From NCBI RefSeq assembly GCF_002265875.1, contig NZ_NPFA01000002.1, positions 186,157 through 250,156 on the forward strand: 64,000 nucleotides of DNA, read 5' to 3'. Position numbers and translations under genes: made by a program. The stretch is from Marinococcus halophilus (GTDB taxonomy: Bacteria > Bacillota > Bacilli > Bacillales > Marinococcaceae). Under the pieces are notes generated by a model that was not told the DNA's origin, ran no database searches, and saw nothing but the letters and a program-made list of their open reading frames with translations. Of this stretch, positions 41,108 through 50,648 are shown piece by piece (the first letter of the stretch is position 1; each line of letters opens with the position of its first letter).

Positions 41108-41132
41108 GTGTATTGTGAAAAGAGGGATAAGT

Positions 41133-42071
41133 ATGAACATTTTATTTATGGGCACGCCGGATTTTTCGGTCCCGATTCTAAGGCGTCTGCTTGAAGAAGG
41201 CTATCCAGTAACGGCGGTAGTCACTCAGCCCGACCGACCGAAAGGAAGAAAAAAAGAACTGACCCCGCCGCCGGTCAAAGTAGAAGCCGAAAAGTGGAAG
41301 CTTCCTGTACTGCAGCCGGAAAAACTGAAGAACGAAGCATCATTAAACGAAGTGCTTGCAGAGAAACCAGACTTGATTATTACGGCTGCGTTCGGGCAGA
41401 TTCTTCCGGGAAAGCTGCTCGAAGCTCCTTCGATTGCGGCAGTGAACGTTCATGCTTCTTTGCTTCCAGAGTACCGGGGCGGTGCCCCGATTCACCAGGC
41501 GGTTATCGACGGCCGGGAAAAAACAGGCGTCACCATCATGGATATGGTTGCAAAGCTTGATGCCGGCGACATCATCCGTCAGCGGGAAGTAGATATTGAT
41601 TGGGAGGATACAGTCGGGGATGTGCACGACAAACTGAGCGTACTCGGGGCAGATCTTTTAATTAATACGCTGCCAGGTGTTATTGACGGGACGGCAGAAC
41701 GAACTCCCCAGAACGAAGCTGACGTAACGTTTGCTTCCAATATTAAGCGCGGCCAGGAAAGAATTGACTGGAAGCAGAGCGGCCGCTCGATTTATAACCA
41801 GGTCCGGGGGATGAATCCATGGCCGGTGGCTTATACGGAAAAAGATGAGAAGCCGATTAAGGTGTGGCGGGCAGAATGGATAGAAGCCTCCGCCAGTGCG
41901 GAAGCGGGAACGATTACCGCTATAGAGGAAAGCTATGTTGATGTGGCCGCTGGCGACGGTACATTAGTGCGGCTGTGGGAGATTCAGCCGGCAGGAAAGA
42001 AACGGATGAATACGGCCGAGTTTTTGCGGGGCAGCCACGGCTGGGCTAAAGGAGAGAGTTTTGATGAATAA
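41133..42071 (+). CDS. fmt: Methionyl-tRNA formyltransferase
   Basis: Fmt formylates initiator Met-tRNA using 10-formyltetrahydrofolate. The product begins NILFMGTPDFSVPILRRLL and has the catalytic region AAFGQILP, NVHASLLPEYRGGAPIHQA with the active-site Asn-His, and DAGDI further on. I chose ATG 41133 (312 residues) behind AGAGGGAT; the in-frame GTG at 41115 adds six non-homologous residues. Its 3-prime end overlaps rsmB by 8 nt. Confidence 0.96.
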   Translation: MNILFMGTPDFSVPILRRLLEEGYPVTAVVTQPDRPKGRKKELTPPPVKVEAEKWKLPVLQPEKLKNEASLNEVLAEKPDLIITAAFGQILPGKLLEAPSIAAVNVHASLLPEYRGGAPIHQAVIDGREKTGVTIMDMVAKLDAGDIIRQREVDIDWEDTVGDVHDKLSVLGADLLINTLPGVIDGTAERTPQNEADVTFASNIKRGQERIDWKQSGRSIYNQVRGMNPWPVAYTEKDEKPIKVWRAEWIEASASAEAGTITAIEESYVDVAAGDGTLVRLWEIQPAGKKRMNTAEFLRGSHGWAKGESFDE

Positions 42072-43446
42072 AACCGGACCCTCCCATTCCCTGCGATACA
42101 CTGCAGCTTCTCTTCTTGAACGGGTGGAGGCCGGCCAGGCCTTCAGCCATCTGCTGCTCCATCATGAGCTTGCCGGAAAAGCATGGTCGCGGGAAGACGC
42201 CGGCCTGCTGACCGAAATTGTTTACGGCACCCTGCGGCGCCAGAATACCCTGGATTACGTCCTCGGAGTTTTTGTCAATAAACCGCTCGACAGGCTTGAT
42301 GTCTGGGTGCGTGTGCTGCTGCGCATGAGTGTGTATCAAATGCGCTACCTCGACCGGGTACCGGACCACGCCGTTGTGGATGAGGCGGTAAAGATTGCGA
42401 AGCAGCGGGGAAACAAAGGGGTGAGCGGCTTTGTGAACGGAGTGCTCCGCTCTCTGCAGCGAAAAGGATTTCCCGACTTCTCCGCCATCAGCGATACCGG
42501 AGAACGCCTGGCCGTGGAGTACAGTCATCCGGCATGGATGCTGCAGGAATGGAAGGCAGCTTACGGAGAAGAAACAGCTCTTCGTATCGCAGAAGCAAAT
42601 AATGTTACACCGAAAACGAATGTACGGGTCTCCCCGGAGGCTGAACTAGAGGACGTGCAGGAAATGCTCGAGCAGGAAGGCATTCAGACGACCCGCGGGA
42701 CAATTGCGGAAAAGGCGCTGATTGTTGAAAAGGGCAACGTGCTTGTTACTGAAACGTACCAGAACGGCTATATTACGGTACAGGACGAAAGCTCCATGAA
42801 AGCCGGCGAAGCACTTAGAATCGAAAAAAACATGGAAATCCTTGACGCCTGTGCCGCCCCGGGCGGAAAATCAACGGACGCAGCCGAACGAACCGGCCCG
42901 GGCGGAAGCGTGGCAGCTCATGACCTGAGTGCAAAAAAGCTTACTCAGATTAAAGAACAGGCGGCAAGGCTGCGGCTTGAAAATATAGAAACCGCCGCGG
43001 GAGATGCACGTCAATTGACAACGACTTTTCCGGCGCGTACGTTTGACCGGGTGCTTGTCGATGCCCCGTGCAGCGGCCTTGGCGTTATCCGGAAAAAGCC
43101 TGAACAGAAATGGGCCAAAAAGGCACAGGACTTTGAACGCCTGCCGGAGATACAGCTTGAAATATTGAATGAAGCGGTAAGTATGTTACGATTTAATGGA
43201 AGGATTGTGTTCAGCACGTGTACAATTCGCCCAGAAGAGAACGAACAGGTGTGGGAAGCATTTTTGCACCGGCATCCAGAGCTTTCACCAGACAAGGAAC
43301 TGACCGATAAACTAAATATTTTAGAAATAGAGCATTTTTCCAGCGAATACGGTTGGTGCACGATACTTCCCCATGAATACGGTACAGACGGGTTTTTCAT
43401 TGCCGCGGCGGTAAAAAATAATCAGGAAGAAACGGAAGGAGCATAA
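42064..43446 (+). CDS. rsmB: 16S rRNA (cytosine967-C5)-methyltransferase RsmB
   Basis: RsmB methylates C967 of 16S rRNA at carbon 5. It has an N-terminal NusB-like RNA-binding domain (about 1-140) and a C-terminal SAM methyltransferase domain with [15 protein letters not shown], the catalytic motif [16 protein letters not shown] and a second Cys motif [14 protein letters not shown] 42064 is spaced normally from AAAGGAGAG; an in-frame TTG at 42061 is possible. Length 460 residues. Confidence 0.95.
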   Translation: MNKTGPSHSLRYTAASLLERVEAGQAFSHLLLHHELAGKAWSREDAGLLTEIVYGTLRRQNTLDYVLGVFVNKPLDRLDVWVRVLLRMSVYQMRYLDRVPDHAVVDEAVKIAKQRGNKGVSGFVNGVLRSLQRKGFPDFSAISDTGERLAVEYSHPAWMLQEWKAAYGEETALRIAEANNVTPKTNVRVSPEAELEDVQEMLEQEGIQTTRGTIAEKALIVEKGNVLVTETYQNGYITVQDESSMKAGEALRIEKNMEILDACAAPGGKSTDAAERTGPGGSVAAHDLSAKKLTQIKEQAARLRLENIETAAGDARQLTTTFPARTFDRVLVDAPCSGLGVIRKKPEQKWAKKAQDFERLPEIQLEILNEAVSMLRFNGRIVFSTCTIRPEENEQVWEAFLHRHPELSPDKELTDKLNILEIEHFSSEYGWCTILPHEYGTDGFFIAAAVKNNQEETEGA

Positions 43447-43448
43447 GC

Positions 43449-44546
43449 ATGCAGATTTTAAAAAAGGAGGCGCCTGCCCCTCAAACGGACAGCCCCTCCA
43501 TGTACAGCTTGAAATACGAGGAACTTGAACAATGGTTAAAGGAAAATGGGGAGCCGGCATTCCGGGCGAAGCAGCTGTTTGAATGGATGTATCAAAAACG
43601 CGTCACGTCCTTTGAGGAAATGACCAACATCCCGAAAACACTTCGTGAAAAGCTCGAGAGCACGTTCACCCTGACGACACTAAAAGAGGTGGTCCATCAG
43701 CAGTCCCAGGACGGCACAATTAAAATACTGTTCGAACTACAGGATGGCTATACGATCGAAACCGTACTGATGAAGCATGATTACGGCTACAGCGTCTGTG
43801 TCACTACGCAGGTAGGCTGCCGGCTTGGCTGTACCTTCTGCGCTTCTACGCTTGGCGGCTTGAAAAGAAACCTCGAAGGCGGCGAAATTACTGCCCAGGT
43901 GCTTGAATCCCAGCGTCTGCTTGATGAAAGAGATGAACGCGTAAGCTCTATCGTTGTCATGGGCATTGGCGAGCCGTTCGATAACTACGACGGCTTGATG
44001 AATTTTCTGCGTGTAGTTAATCACGACGACGGCTTAAACATCGGCGCACGCCACATTACCGTATCCACAAGCGGGGTTGTGCCACGCATTTATGACTTTG
44101 CCAACGAAAACATGCAGATTAATTTTGCAGTGTCTCTTCATGCAGCAAACACAGAAACCCGCAGCCGGCTGATGCCGATCAACCGTGCATGGGACGTCTC
44201 TGAGCTGATGGATTCGATCCGCTACTATCAAAAGAAAACAAACCGCAGAATCACATTTGAGTACGGGCTGTTCGGACAGGTGAACGACCAGAAAGAGGAT
44301 GCAGACGAGCTCGCGGACCTGATCGGGGATCTGAAATGCCATGTCAATCTGATACCTGTAAATGATGTGCCGGAAAGAAACTACGTACGTACAACAAGAA
44401 ACGACATTTTTGCGTTCGAAAAGGCATTAAAAGACCGCGGGGTAAACGTAACCATCCGGCGTGAGCAGGGGCATGACATCGATGCGGCCTGCGGACAGCT
44501 GCGTGCTAACCAGCGGAAAGAAGAAACGGAGGCAAATTCCCAGTGA
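43449..44546 (+). CDS. rlmN: Dual-specificity 23S rRNA A2503 / tRNA A37 C2-methyltransferase RlmN
   Basis: RlmN is a radical-SAM enzyme. The CxxxCxxC iron-sulfur motif is Cys124, Cys128 and Cys131 (CRLGCTFC); another conserved Cys near the C-terminus, in DAACGQL, is the acceptor used during methyl transfer. Other family motifs are [18 protein letters not shown] and FAVSLHAAN. At 365 residues the length is normal. Start ATG 43449 has GGAAGGAG upstream. The stop overlaps prpC. Confidence 0.96.
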   Translation: MQILKKEAPAPQTDSPSMYSLKYEELEQWLKENGEPAFRAKQLFEWMYQKRVTSFEEMTNIPKTLREKLESTFTLTTLKEVVHQQSQDGTIKILFELQDGYTIETVLMKHDYGYSVCVTTQVGCRLGCTFCASTLGGLKRNLEGGEITAQVLESQRLLDERDERVSSIVVMGIGEPFDNYDGLMNFLRVVNHDDGLNIGARHITVSTSGVVPRIYDFANENMQINFAVSLHAANTETRSRLMPINRAWDVSELMDSIRYYQKKTNRRITFEYGLFGQVNDQKEDADELADLIGDLKCHVNLIPVNDVPERNYVRTTRNDIFAFEKALKDRGVNVTIRREQGHDIDAACGQLRANQRKEETEANSQ

Positions 44547-45292
44547 ATCATATGTTTTTAACAGACCGGGGGAAAATCCGTCCTCATAACGAGGATACCG
44601 GAGGCATCGTCACGAATGCTTCCGGCACTGTTTTAGCTATCGTGGCTGATGGAATGGGCGGACATTCGGCCGGAGATGTGGCAAGCGCTATGGCTTATCA
44701 GACATTAAAAGACGCATGGGAAGAAAATCCGTCTGTTGATTCAATTGAAGAGGCCTCTGAATGGTTGACTGAGAACATGATGAAAGCAAATGAAGCCATC
44801 ATTCGTCACGCTCATCATTATCCGGAGCATACGGGGATGGGGACCACTCTTGTAGCGGCAATCTGCCATCCGGCATTTACCGTGACCGGAAACATCGGCG
44901 ACAGCCGCAGCTACATCTGGACGAATAGTACAGTTCAACAACAGAGCGAAGACCACTCCCTTGTGCAGGAGCTGTACAATAAAGGCCAGATTTCAGCCCT
45001 GGAAGCGGAATCGCACCCGCAGAAAAATATATTGACAAAAGCACTCGGCACGGACCGCAGCCTTTCTCCAGACATTTACACGTATGAATGGAGTGAGGGG
45101 GACGGCGTGCTTCTTTGCACCGACGGGCTGACCAATAAGCTCGGAGCCGAAGACATGGCCGGTATGCTTGCTTCTCACGAACAGCTTCGTGAAAGTGTGG
45201 AAGCGATGGTGCAGGCAGCCAATGACCGCGGAGGCGAAGACAATATAACGATTGCGGTAGTAATTCGGGAGGAAGAGGTATGGACCAACTGA
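44543..45292 (+). CDS. prpC: PP2C-family serine/threonine phosphatase PrpC (Stp)
   Basis: PrpC dephosphorylates targets of the PrkC kinase encoded next. The 249-residue product has the metal-binding motifs of the family: [33 protein letters not shown] and GGEDNITI. The start GTG 44543 has CGGAGG upstream and overlaps the rlmN stop; ATG 44552 is an alternative. It overlaps prkC by 13 nt, so the two should be made together. Confidence 0.95.
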   Translation: MNHMFLTDRGKIRPHNEDTGGIVTNASGTVLAIVADGMGGHSAGDVASAMAYQTLKDAWEENPSVDSIEEASEWLTENMMKANEAIIRHAHHYPEHTGMGTTLVAAICHPAFTVTGNIGDSRSYIWTNSTVQQQSEDHSLVQELYNKGQISALEAESHPQKNILTKALGTDRSLSPDIYTYEWSEGDGVLLCTDGLTNKLGAEDMAGMLASHEQLRESVEAMVQAANDRGGEDNITIAVVIREEEVWTN

Positions 45293-46509
45293 TTGGGAGC
45301 CGTATCAGTGACCGTTACCATATTAAGCGCCTCCTTGGGAGCGGGGGCATGGCATATGTATACCTCGGGGAGGACATGATCCTTGAACGGCTGGTAGCAA
45401 TTAAAATTCTTCAACCGCAGTTTAACGGCGATGAGGAATTTTTGCAGCGATTCCGCCGGGAGTCACGGGCAGCCACTATTCTGGGACACAAAAACACGGT
45501 CAATATCTATGATGTTGGTGAGGAGCGGGAACTGCATTATATTGTTATGGAATACGTGGAGGGCCAGACGCTGAAAGAAATGATCCGCCTCCACGGCCCG
45601 CTGCCGCTTGAACAGGCGGTACATATAACCAAGCAGCTGCTGGAAGCGCTGATGCAGGCACACACCCACGGCATCATCCACAGGGATATTAAGCCTCATA
45701 ACCTCCTTTCCAATGAACGGGGGGAAATAAAAGTTGCTGATTTCGGCATCGCCCGCGCTGCCTCTGCTTCCACGATTACACAGACAAATACGATGATGGG
45801 CTCCGTTCACTATATTTCGCCGGAGCAGGCAAGAGGCGGCGTAGTAAGTGTACGCTCGGATATTTATGCAGCTGGCATTGTTCTTTTTGAAATGGTGACT
45901 GGGGTGATCCCTTACGACGCAGAATCCGCCGTAAGCATCGCTTTAAAGCATATTCAGGAGCCGCTGCCGGACCCTGTCCAGCTTCGTCAGGGCCTGCCGC
46001 AAAGCCTGTCGAACGTTATCCTGAAAGCAGCGGCTAAAAGCCCTGATGACCGTTATATGAGCGCCGAAGAAATGTATAAAGATATCCGTTCCGCGCTGTC
46101 GGATGAAAGAAAAAACGAGCGTCCTTATTTTATCCAGGAGGGACATGCAAGCAAGGCGGAGGGGGGGTGGTCTGACCCCCGGCTGCCTGAAGAGGACACG
46201 ATGGTAGCAGCGCCAGCAGTGCAGGAGGATGAACAGCAGTATTCCGGCCCGGAAGCAGTGGATGAAGAGCCGGAAAAAACCAAAAAATGGCCATATGTAC
46301 TAGCCTGCATCCTTGTATTTTCAGGAGCAGCATTTTTCTACTGGCTGCTTCCGGAAATGTTTGTCGTTAACGGCTCAACAAAGGTATTCCCGCATGTATT
46401 CCCGCATGCATTCCCTTTAACGCAGACAGCTGTATGGGACGGGCTTAATGCAGGAGAGGGCCAAGTATTACAGGAAGGGGCGAAGGTATGGCGACAGGTC
46501 GAATCGTAA
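45280..46509 (+). CDS. prkC: Membrane serine/threonine kinase, PrkC type, without PASTA domains
   Basis: The kinase domain (about 1-270) is complete: glycine loop LGSGGMAYVYLG, VAIKIL with the ATP lysine, HRDIKPHN catalytic loop, DFGIAR and GSVHYISPEQARG. An acidic juxtamembrane stretch and one membrane segment (about 337-359) follow. The outer part is only about 50 residues and carries no PASTA repeat, while Bacillus subtilis PrkC (about 650 residues) has three PASTA domains and an Ig-like domain. The next gene, rsgA, starts 22 nt inside the end, so no PASTA DNA has been missed by a frameshift. Confidence 0.92.
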   Translation: MDQLIGSRISDRYHIKRLLGSGGMAYVYLGEDMILERLVAIKILQPQFNGDEEFLQRFRRESRAATILGHKNTVNIYDVGEERELHYIVMEYVEGQTLKEMIRLHGPLPLEQAVHITKQLLEALMQAHTHGIIHRDIKPHNLLSNERGEIKVADFGIARAASASTITQTNTMMGSVHYISPEQARGGVVSVRSDIYAAGIVLFEMVTGVIPYDAESAVSIALKHIQEPLPDPVQLRQGLPQSLSNVILKAAAKSPDDRYMSAEEMYKDIRSALSDERKNERPYFIQEGHASKAEGGWSDPRLPEEDTMVAAPAVQEDEQQYSGPEAVDEEPEKTKKWPYVLACILVFSGAAFFYWLLPEMFVVNGSTKVFPHVFPHAFPLTQTAVWDGLNAGEGQVLQEGAKVWRQVES

Positions 46510-47369
46510 AAGCAGTCAGCGGTTTTTATTATGTAGACAGCGAAGAAGGATATTTTCAGTGCCGGGGCCGCGGGCTGTTTCGTAAACAGAAAATCAAACC
46601 GCTTGTAGGCGACGTAGTGCGGTTTGAAGCAGAGAATCATACGGATGGATACGTGCTTGAAATTAAAGAGCGGGAGAATGAACTGGTGCGCCCGCCTATT
46701 GCAAATATTGACCAGGCTCTGCTCATCTTTTCTGCCGTCGAGCCTGATTTTTCCACCTGGCTGCTCGACCGTTTTCTCGTACATGTAGAAAATGAAGAAA
46801 TTCAGCCAGTCATATTAGTAAGTAAATGGGACAAAGCAGAGGAGTCAAAAAAAGAAACGCTGCGCGGCGTGCAGGCCGACTATGAACGTATCGGCTATCC
46901 GTTCCATTTTTACTCCACGAAAACCGGGGAGGGGCTTGAAGAAGCAGCTGCTTACTTTCCGCAAAAGTATTCTCTTTTATCCGGGCAGTCGGGAGTTGGG
47001 AAATCATCGCTTCTAAACGCGGTTGCACCGGACCTTGATCTTGAGACAGCGAACATTTCCGGAGCACTCGGCCGCGGAAAGCATACGACGCGGCATGTCG
47101 AGTTTCTGCGTGTAAACAATGGATGGGTAGCAGACACGCCCGGGTTCAGCTCACTTGATTTTGGTTCAATCACCGCCGAAGATCTTGATATCTGTTTTCC
47201 TGAAATGCGGGAAAGAATGCCGGACTGCAAATTCCGGGGATGCTCGCACCGGCAGGAGCCAGGCTGTGCCATACGTCTTGATGTGGAAGAGGGACGTATC
47301 CCGCCCCACCGTTATGAGCATTATAAGCAATTCCATGAAGAAATTTTATCCACACCAAGGAGGTATTAA
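46488..47369 (+). CDS. rsgA: Ribosome small subunit-dependent GTPase RsgA (CpgA)
   Basis: RsgA is a circularly permuted GTPase that checks late 30S assembly. It has an N-terminal OB fold ([26 protein letters not shown]-like), then permuted motifs with G4 in SKWDKAEE, G1 in [13 protein letters not shown]3 in DTPGFSS, and a C-terminal zinc finger with CKFRGCSH and PGC. The start ATG 46488 lies inside prkC. Length 293 residues. PrkC is known to phosphorylate CpgA in Bacillus, which fits the tight coupling. Confidence 0.95.
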   Translation: MATGRIVKAVSGFYYVDSEEGYFQCRGRGLFRKQKIKPLVGDVVRFEAENHTDGYVLEIKERENELVRPPIANIDQALLIFSAVEPDFSTWLLDRFLVHVENEEIQPVILVSKWDKAEESKKETLRGVQADYERIGYPFHFYSTKTGEGLEEAAAYFPQKYSLLSGQSGVGKSSLLNAVAPDLDLETANISGALGRGKHTTRHVEFLRVNNGWVADTPGFSSLDFGSITAEDLDICFPEMRERMPDCKFRGCSHRQEPGCAIRLDVEEGRIPPHRYEHYKQFHEEILSTPRRY

Positions 47370-47371
47370 TG

Positions 47372-48016
47372 ATGATAAAAGTAGCGCCTTCTATACTATC
47401 GGCTGATTTTGCGGAATTGGGCCGGGAGGTGAAGGAAATCGACGAAGCCGGGGCGGACTACATACATATCGATGTCATGGACGGGCATTTCGTTCCGAAT
47501 ATCACGTTTGGGCTGCCTGTGATTGAGGCCATCCGGCCCTACAGCGATAAGCCGTTTGATGTGCATTTAATGATTGAAAAGCCTGAGAGCTATATCGAGG
47601 ATTTTGCCCGGGCAGGAGCTGATATTATTTCGGTACATGTAGAAGCTTGTCCGCATGTTCACCGGACGATCCAGCAGATTAAAGAAGCCGGCTGCCGCGC
47701 AGGTGTCGTGTTAAACCCAGCGACCCCGGTGGAGATGATTACCCACATTCTGCCCGATGTGGATCTTGTGCTTTTAATGACTGTAAATCCAGGCTTTGGC
47801 GGCCAGGCGTTTATCCCTAACGTACTCGATAAAATCAGGGCAGTAAAAAAAGCGGCGGATATCGTCAATCCAGAACTTGAGATTGAGGTAGACGGGGGAG
47901 TCAGTCGGGAAACAGCCAAAGACTGTCTTGAAGCCGGGGCGAACGTGCTTGTATCAGGGTCAGCTTTGTTCAAACAGACAGATAAAGCAAAGGCGATCGA
48001 AGAACTGAAGCAGTAA
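47372..48016 (+). CDS. rpe: Ribulose-phosphate 3-epimerase
   Basis: Rpe interconverts ribulose 5-phosphate and xylulose 5-phosphate. It has [14 protein letters not shown] at the start, [16 protein letters not shown] with metal ligands, [23 protein letters not shown] and [11 protein letters not shown] with the second catalytic Asp. ATG 47372 is better spaced from AAGGAGG than ATG 47369, which overlaps the rsgA stop. Length 214 residues. In Bacillus thiN and spoVM follow; both are missing here. Confidence 0.95.
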   Translation: MIKVAPSILSADFAELGREVKEIDEAGADYIHIDVMDGHFVPNITFGLPVIEAIRPYSDKPFDVHLMIEKPESYIEDFARAGADIISVHVEACPHVHRTIQQIKEAGCRAGVVLNPATPVEMITHILPDVDLVLLMTVNPGFGGQAFIPNVLDKIRAVKKAADIVNPELEIEVDGGVSRETAKDCLEAGANVLVSGSALFKQTDKAKAIEELKQ

Positions 48017-48046
48017 ATAATATTATTATGTAAACTAGTCCTTCAT

Positions 48047-48075
48047 AAAAAAAGCGGCGCCCTGGCCGCTTTTTG
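48047..48075. terminator. Bidirectional terminator between rpe and rpmB
   Basis: The stem AGCGGC (48053-48058) with GCCGCT (48065-48070), extended by A-T pairs, has A residues upstream and TTTTT downstream. It serves the convergent rpe and rpmB. Confidence 0.88.
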
Positions 48076-48077
48076 CT

Positions 48078-48266
48078 TTATACGCGTGTCACTTTGCCGG
48101 ATTTTAGAGCTCTCGCGGAAACGTATACGCGTTTTGGCTTACCGTTTACAAGAATGCGGACTTTTTGCACGTTGGCTCCCCAACGGCGTTTCGTTGCATT
48201 GTTAGCGTGAGAACGTTTATTTCCGGATTTAGGGCCTTTCCCTGTTACATAACATCTGCGGGACAT
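48078..48266 (-). CDS. rpmB: 50S ribosomal protein L28
   Basis: The 62-residue product starts [20 protein letters not shown] and ends [22 protein letters not shown]-type sequence, the L28 signature. Only one Cys is present, so this is the zinc-independent (C-minus) form. On the minus strand the start at 48266 follows AAGGAGGTG at good spacing; an in-frame start ten residues upstream would contain that ribosome site. Confidence 0.96.
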   Translation of the reverse strand: MSRRCYVTGKGPKSGNKRSHANNATKRRWGANVQKVRILVNGKPKRVYVSARALKSGKVTRV

Positions 48267-48314
48267 ATATGGCACCTCCTTATTAATATCAAACAAAATT
48301 ACCCATACTCAAAT

Positions 48315-48343
48315 ATATTAGCATAGAGCCTGGACAGACGCAA
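48315..48343 (-). promoter_or_regulatory. rpmB promoter
   Basis: On the minus strand TTGCGT (48343-48338) and TAATAT (48320-48315) are spaced by 17 nt, with a TGC extension before the -10. It lies about 50 nt upstream of the rpmB start. A GATAAT at 48401-48406 on the plus strand might serve the divergent asp23-like gene, but its -35 is poor. Confidence 0.75.
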
Positions 48344-48477
48344 TGTTGATTCGCTAAAAATACAATTATGCTTTTCATTTAAGAAAAACGTGGTTATAGT
48401 GATAATGGCAGAGTTACTTTGAAAAGAAGCTGGATTGTCCGGGCACAGCCGGCGTCTGGAAAGGAAGGAAACGAGAC

Positions 48478-48846
48478 ATGAGCTTCGAAATCTATTCATC
48501 TAATGGAACAATCGATATTACACTCGAAGTGCTTGCCACTGCCGTGGGAGCGGCAGCCATGGACTGCTATGGCATTGTAGGCATGGCGTCAAAAAAACAT
48601 TTTAAGGACAATTTATCGGAGCTTTTGCGAAGAGAAAATTATTCCCGTGGAGTGGTCGTCCGGGAAGAGGACGGGCTCATCCATATTGATATGTATATAA
48701 TCGTAAGCTATGGTACGAAAATTTCTGAAGTGGCCCATAACGTGCAGCGGAAGGTAAAGTATCAGCTTCAGAAAATGCTCGGCCTGGATGTGGCCGCTGT
48801 GAATGTATATGTGCAGGGAGTCCAGATTGAATCAGCACTACCATAG
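48478..48846 (+). CDS. yloU: Asp23/Gls24-family protein YloU
   Basis: A 122-residue protein of the Asp23/Gls24 envelope-stress family. It has ITLEVLATAVGAAAMDCYGIVGM and, in the second half, VSYGTKISEVAHNVQRKVKYQL, typical of family members. No membrane segment is present; homologues sit under the membrane through partners. The biochemical role is not well defined. The gene is always next to fakA (yloV) in Bacillus and Staphylococcus, which supports the call. Confidence 0.92.
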   Translation: MSFEIYSSNGTIDITLEVLATAVGAAAMDCYGIVGMASKKHFKDNLSELLRRENYSRGVVVREEDGLIHIDMYIIVSYGTKISEVAHNVQRKVKYQLQKMLGLDVAAVNVYVQGVQIESALP

Positions 48847-48873
48847 GATGCGACGGATGAAGGAGAGAGAAAA

Positions 48874-50517
48874 ATGGATCAATTAGTACGCGGTCCTGAG
48901 CTGGCAAAGATGCTGAAGCGGGGAGCTTCCACACTGCAAAAGCACAGCAAAGAGGTGGATGCATTGAATGTGTTTCCAGTTCCGGACGGGGATACAGGCA
49001 CCAACATGAGTTTGACGATTCGCTCCGGGGTCGAACAGCTTAACGACAGCGGGCATGCCGGAGAAATAGCCAAGTTCTTTTCGAAGGGGTTGCTGATGGG
49101 CGCTCGGGGGAACTCAGGAGTTATTTTATCACAGCTGTTCCGCGGTTTTGCCAAATCCATCGAAAAAAAGGCTGAACTGCGCACAGAGGATATGGCAGAA
49201 GCTTTTGAACAGGGAGTGGACGCCGCTTACCGGGCAGTGATGAAGCCAGTGGAAGGTACGATTCTGACAGTGGCGAGGGAAGCCTCCCTTACGATGAAAA
49301 ATAAACATAATGCGAATGCGCTGGCGCCTGAAGATTGGATGTGCCAGTTTTTGAAAGCAGCAAAAGAAGCGCTTGCTTACACCCCGGAGCAGCTGCCGGT
49401 ATTAAAGGAAGTTGGGGTAGTCGACTCCGGCGGCCAGGGCCTTGTTCATATATACGAGGGAATGCTGCACGCGCTCACCGGCGAAGAGGAGGAAGAAGGA
49501 GAAGCCGTGCCTTCGCTTGATCAGCTGGTAAAGCTTGAGCATCATAAAGACCCGGCTGAAGCTATCACATATGGCTATTGTACTGAAGTGATGGTTCGTT
49601 TTGCAGGCAGTGAAGCATCTGCCTCTTTTCAGGAAGAATCCTTCCGGGAAGAGCTGTCAGAATACGGCGATTCTCTGTTAGCCGTCTGCGATGATGATCT
49701 GCTGAAAATCCATATTCATGCGGAAGAGCCGGGGAAAATTCTGGAAAAATCCCAGCGATTTGGAGAACTGATTCATATAAAAATTGAAAATATGCGCGAG
49801 CAGAATCGTGCCCTGCAGCAGGAGGCACCGGCAGAAGAGCCGGAGGCTTCCGCCTCGCTTGCCGCGTACGGCTTTGTAACCGTTACGACCGGCGACGGCG
49901 TAGCTTCCCTGTTTGAAAGCCTCGGAGTGCAGGAGGTCGTCCGCGGCGGGCAGTCCATGAACCCTAGTACGGAGGATCTTCTTGAGGCGATCAGCCGGGT
50001 GCATGCGGAGCACGTGTTTTTGCTGCCGAACAACGGCAATATTGTTATGGCAGCGGAGCAGGCAGCAGACATCAGCGACAAGCAGGTGACTGTCATCCCG
50101 ACCAGGACCGTGCCGCAGGGCCTCGCAGGAATGCTTGCATTTGACGAAACGAAAGAGGCGTCGGCAAATGAAGGAGCAATGAAAGAAGCGACCCGCTATG
50201 TTAAATCGGGCCAGATTACCCATGCGGTAAGGGAAACGAGCATCGATGGGAAAAAGATCCAGGAAGGCGACTTTATGGGTATCTTCGAAAAAGATATTGT
50301 CACTGTCCATCAGGAGATGAAGCAGGCCTTTCAGGAGCTGCTTGCGCAGATGGTGGATAGTGAAAGCGAGATTATTACACTGATCAGCGGAGAAGATGTC
50401 AGCGAAGAGCTTGCGGAGGAAATCACCGCAGAGCTCGAAGAAGCGTACCCGGACGTAGAAGTAGAAACGCATACGGGTGGACAGCCGCTGTATCAATATA
50501 TCGTTTCTGTGGAATAA
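48874..50517 (+). CDS. fakA: Fatty acid kinase catalytic subunit FakA (YloV)
   Basis: FakA phosphorylates fatty acids presented by FakB proteins, feeding the PlsX/PlsY pathway. The N-terminal DhaL-like kinase domain (about 1-210) has the magnesium site NVFPVPDGDTGTNM and GARGNSGVILSQLF; a middle domain and a C-terminal DegV-like FakB-binding domain (about 320-547) with FLLPNNGNI follow. Length 547 residues. Its placement near fapR-plsX keeps lipid genes together. Confidence 0.93.
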   Translation: MDQLVRGPELAKMLKRGASTLQKHSKEVDALNVFPVPDGDTGTNMSLTIRSGVEQLNDSGHAGEIAKFFSKGLLMGARGNSGVILSQLFRGFAKSIEKKAELRTEDMAEAFEQGVDAAYRAVMKPVEGTILTVAREASLTMKNKHNANALAPEDWMCQFLKAAKEALAYTPEQLPVLKEVGVVDSGGQGLVHIYEGMLHALTGEEEEEGEAVPSLDQLVKLEHHKDPAEAITYGYCTEVMVRFAGSEASASFQEESFREELSEYGDSLLAVCDDDLLKIHIHAEEPGKILEKSQRFGELIHIKIENMREQNRALQQEAPAEEPEASASLAAYGFVTVTTGDGVASLFESLGVQEVVRGGQSMNPSTEDLLEAISRVHAEHVFLLPNNGNIVMAAEQAADISDKQVTVIPTRTVPQGLAGMLAFDETKEASANEGAMKEATRYVKSGQITHAVRETSIDGKKIQEGDFMGIFEKDIVTVHQEMKQAFQELLAQMVDSESEIITLISGEDVSEELAEEITAELEEAYPDVEVETHTGGQPLYQYIVSVE

Positions 50518-50541
50518 GCTGCCTCGGGCGGCTTATTTTTT
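50513..50541 (+). terminator. Intrinsic terminator overlapping the fakA stop
   Basis: AATAAGC and GCC pair with GGC and GCTTATT around a TCG loop, with one mismatch in the stem, followed by six T residues. The stem begins inside the last fakA codons. In Bacillus sdaAB and sdaAA follow; here recG follows directly. Confidence 0.82.
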
Positions 50542-50563
50542 GTTTAACGCATGGCAGTACCTC

Positions 50564-50592
50564 TTTCGTGCGTAAAAGGAAACGTATATAAT
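50564..50592 (+). promoter_or_regulatory. Candidate recG promoter
   Basis: A perfect TATAAT (50587-50592) has TTTCGT 17 nt upstream as a weak -35. It lies after the fakA terminator. Confidence 0.6.
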
Positions 50593-50648
50593 GAAAGGTG
50601 AACAACCGTTCGTGTATTAAAGCAAAAGCAGGAAGGAAGGGACGGTTT

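Noticed and set aside
45280-46530. Frameshift or truncation as the reason for the short PrkC
   Set aside because: The next gene begins 22 nt before the prkC stop and is intact, so there is no DNA that could encode lost PASTA domains.
49678-50496. 272-codon minus-strand ORF inside fakA
   Set aside because: Antisense to the conserved FakA C-terminal domain, no ribosome site or known motif.
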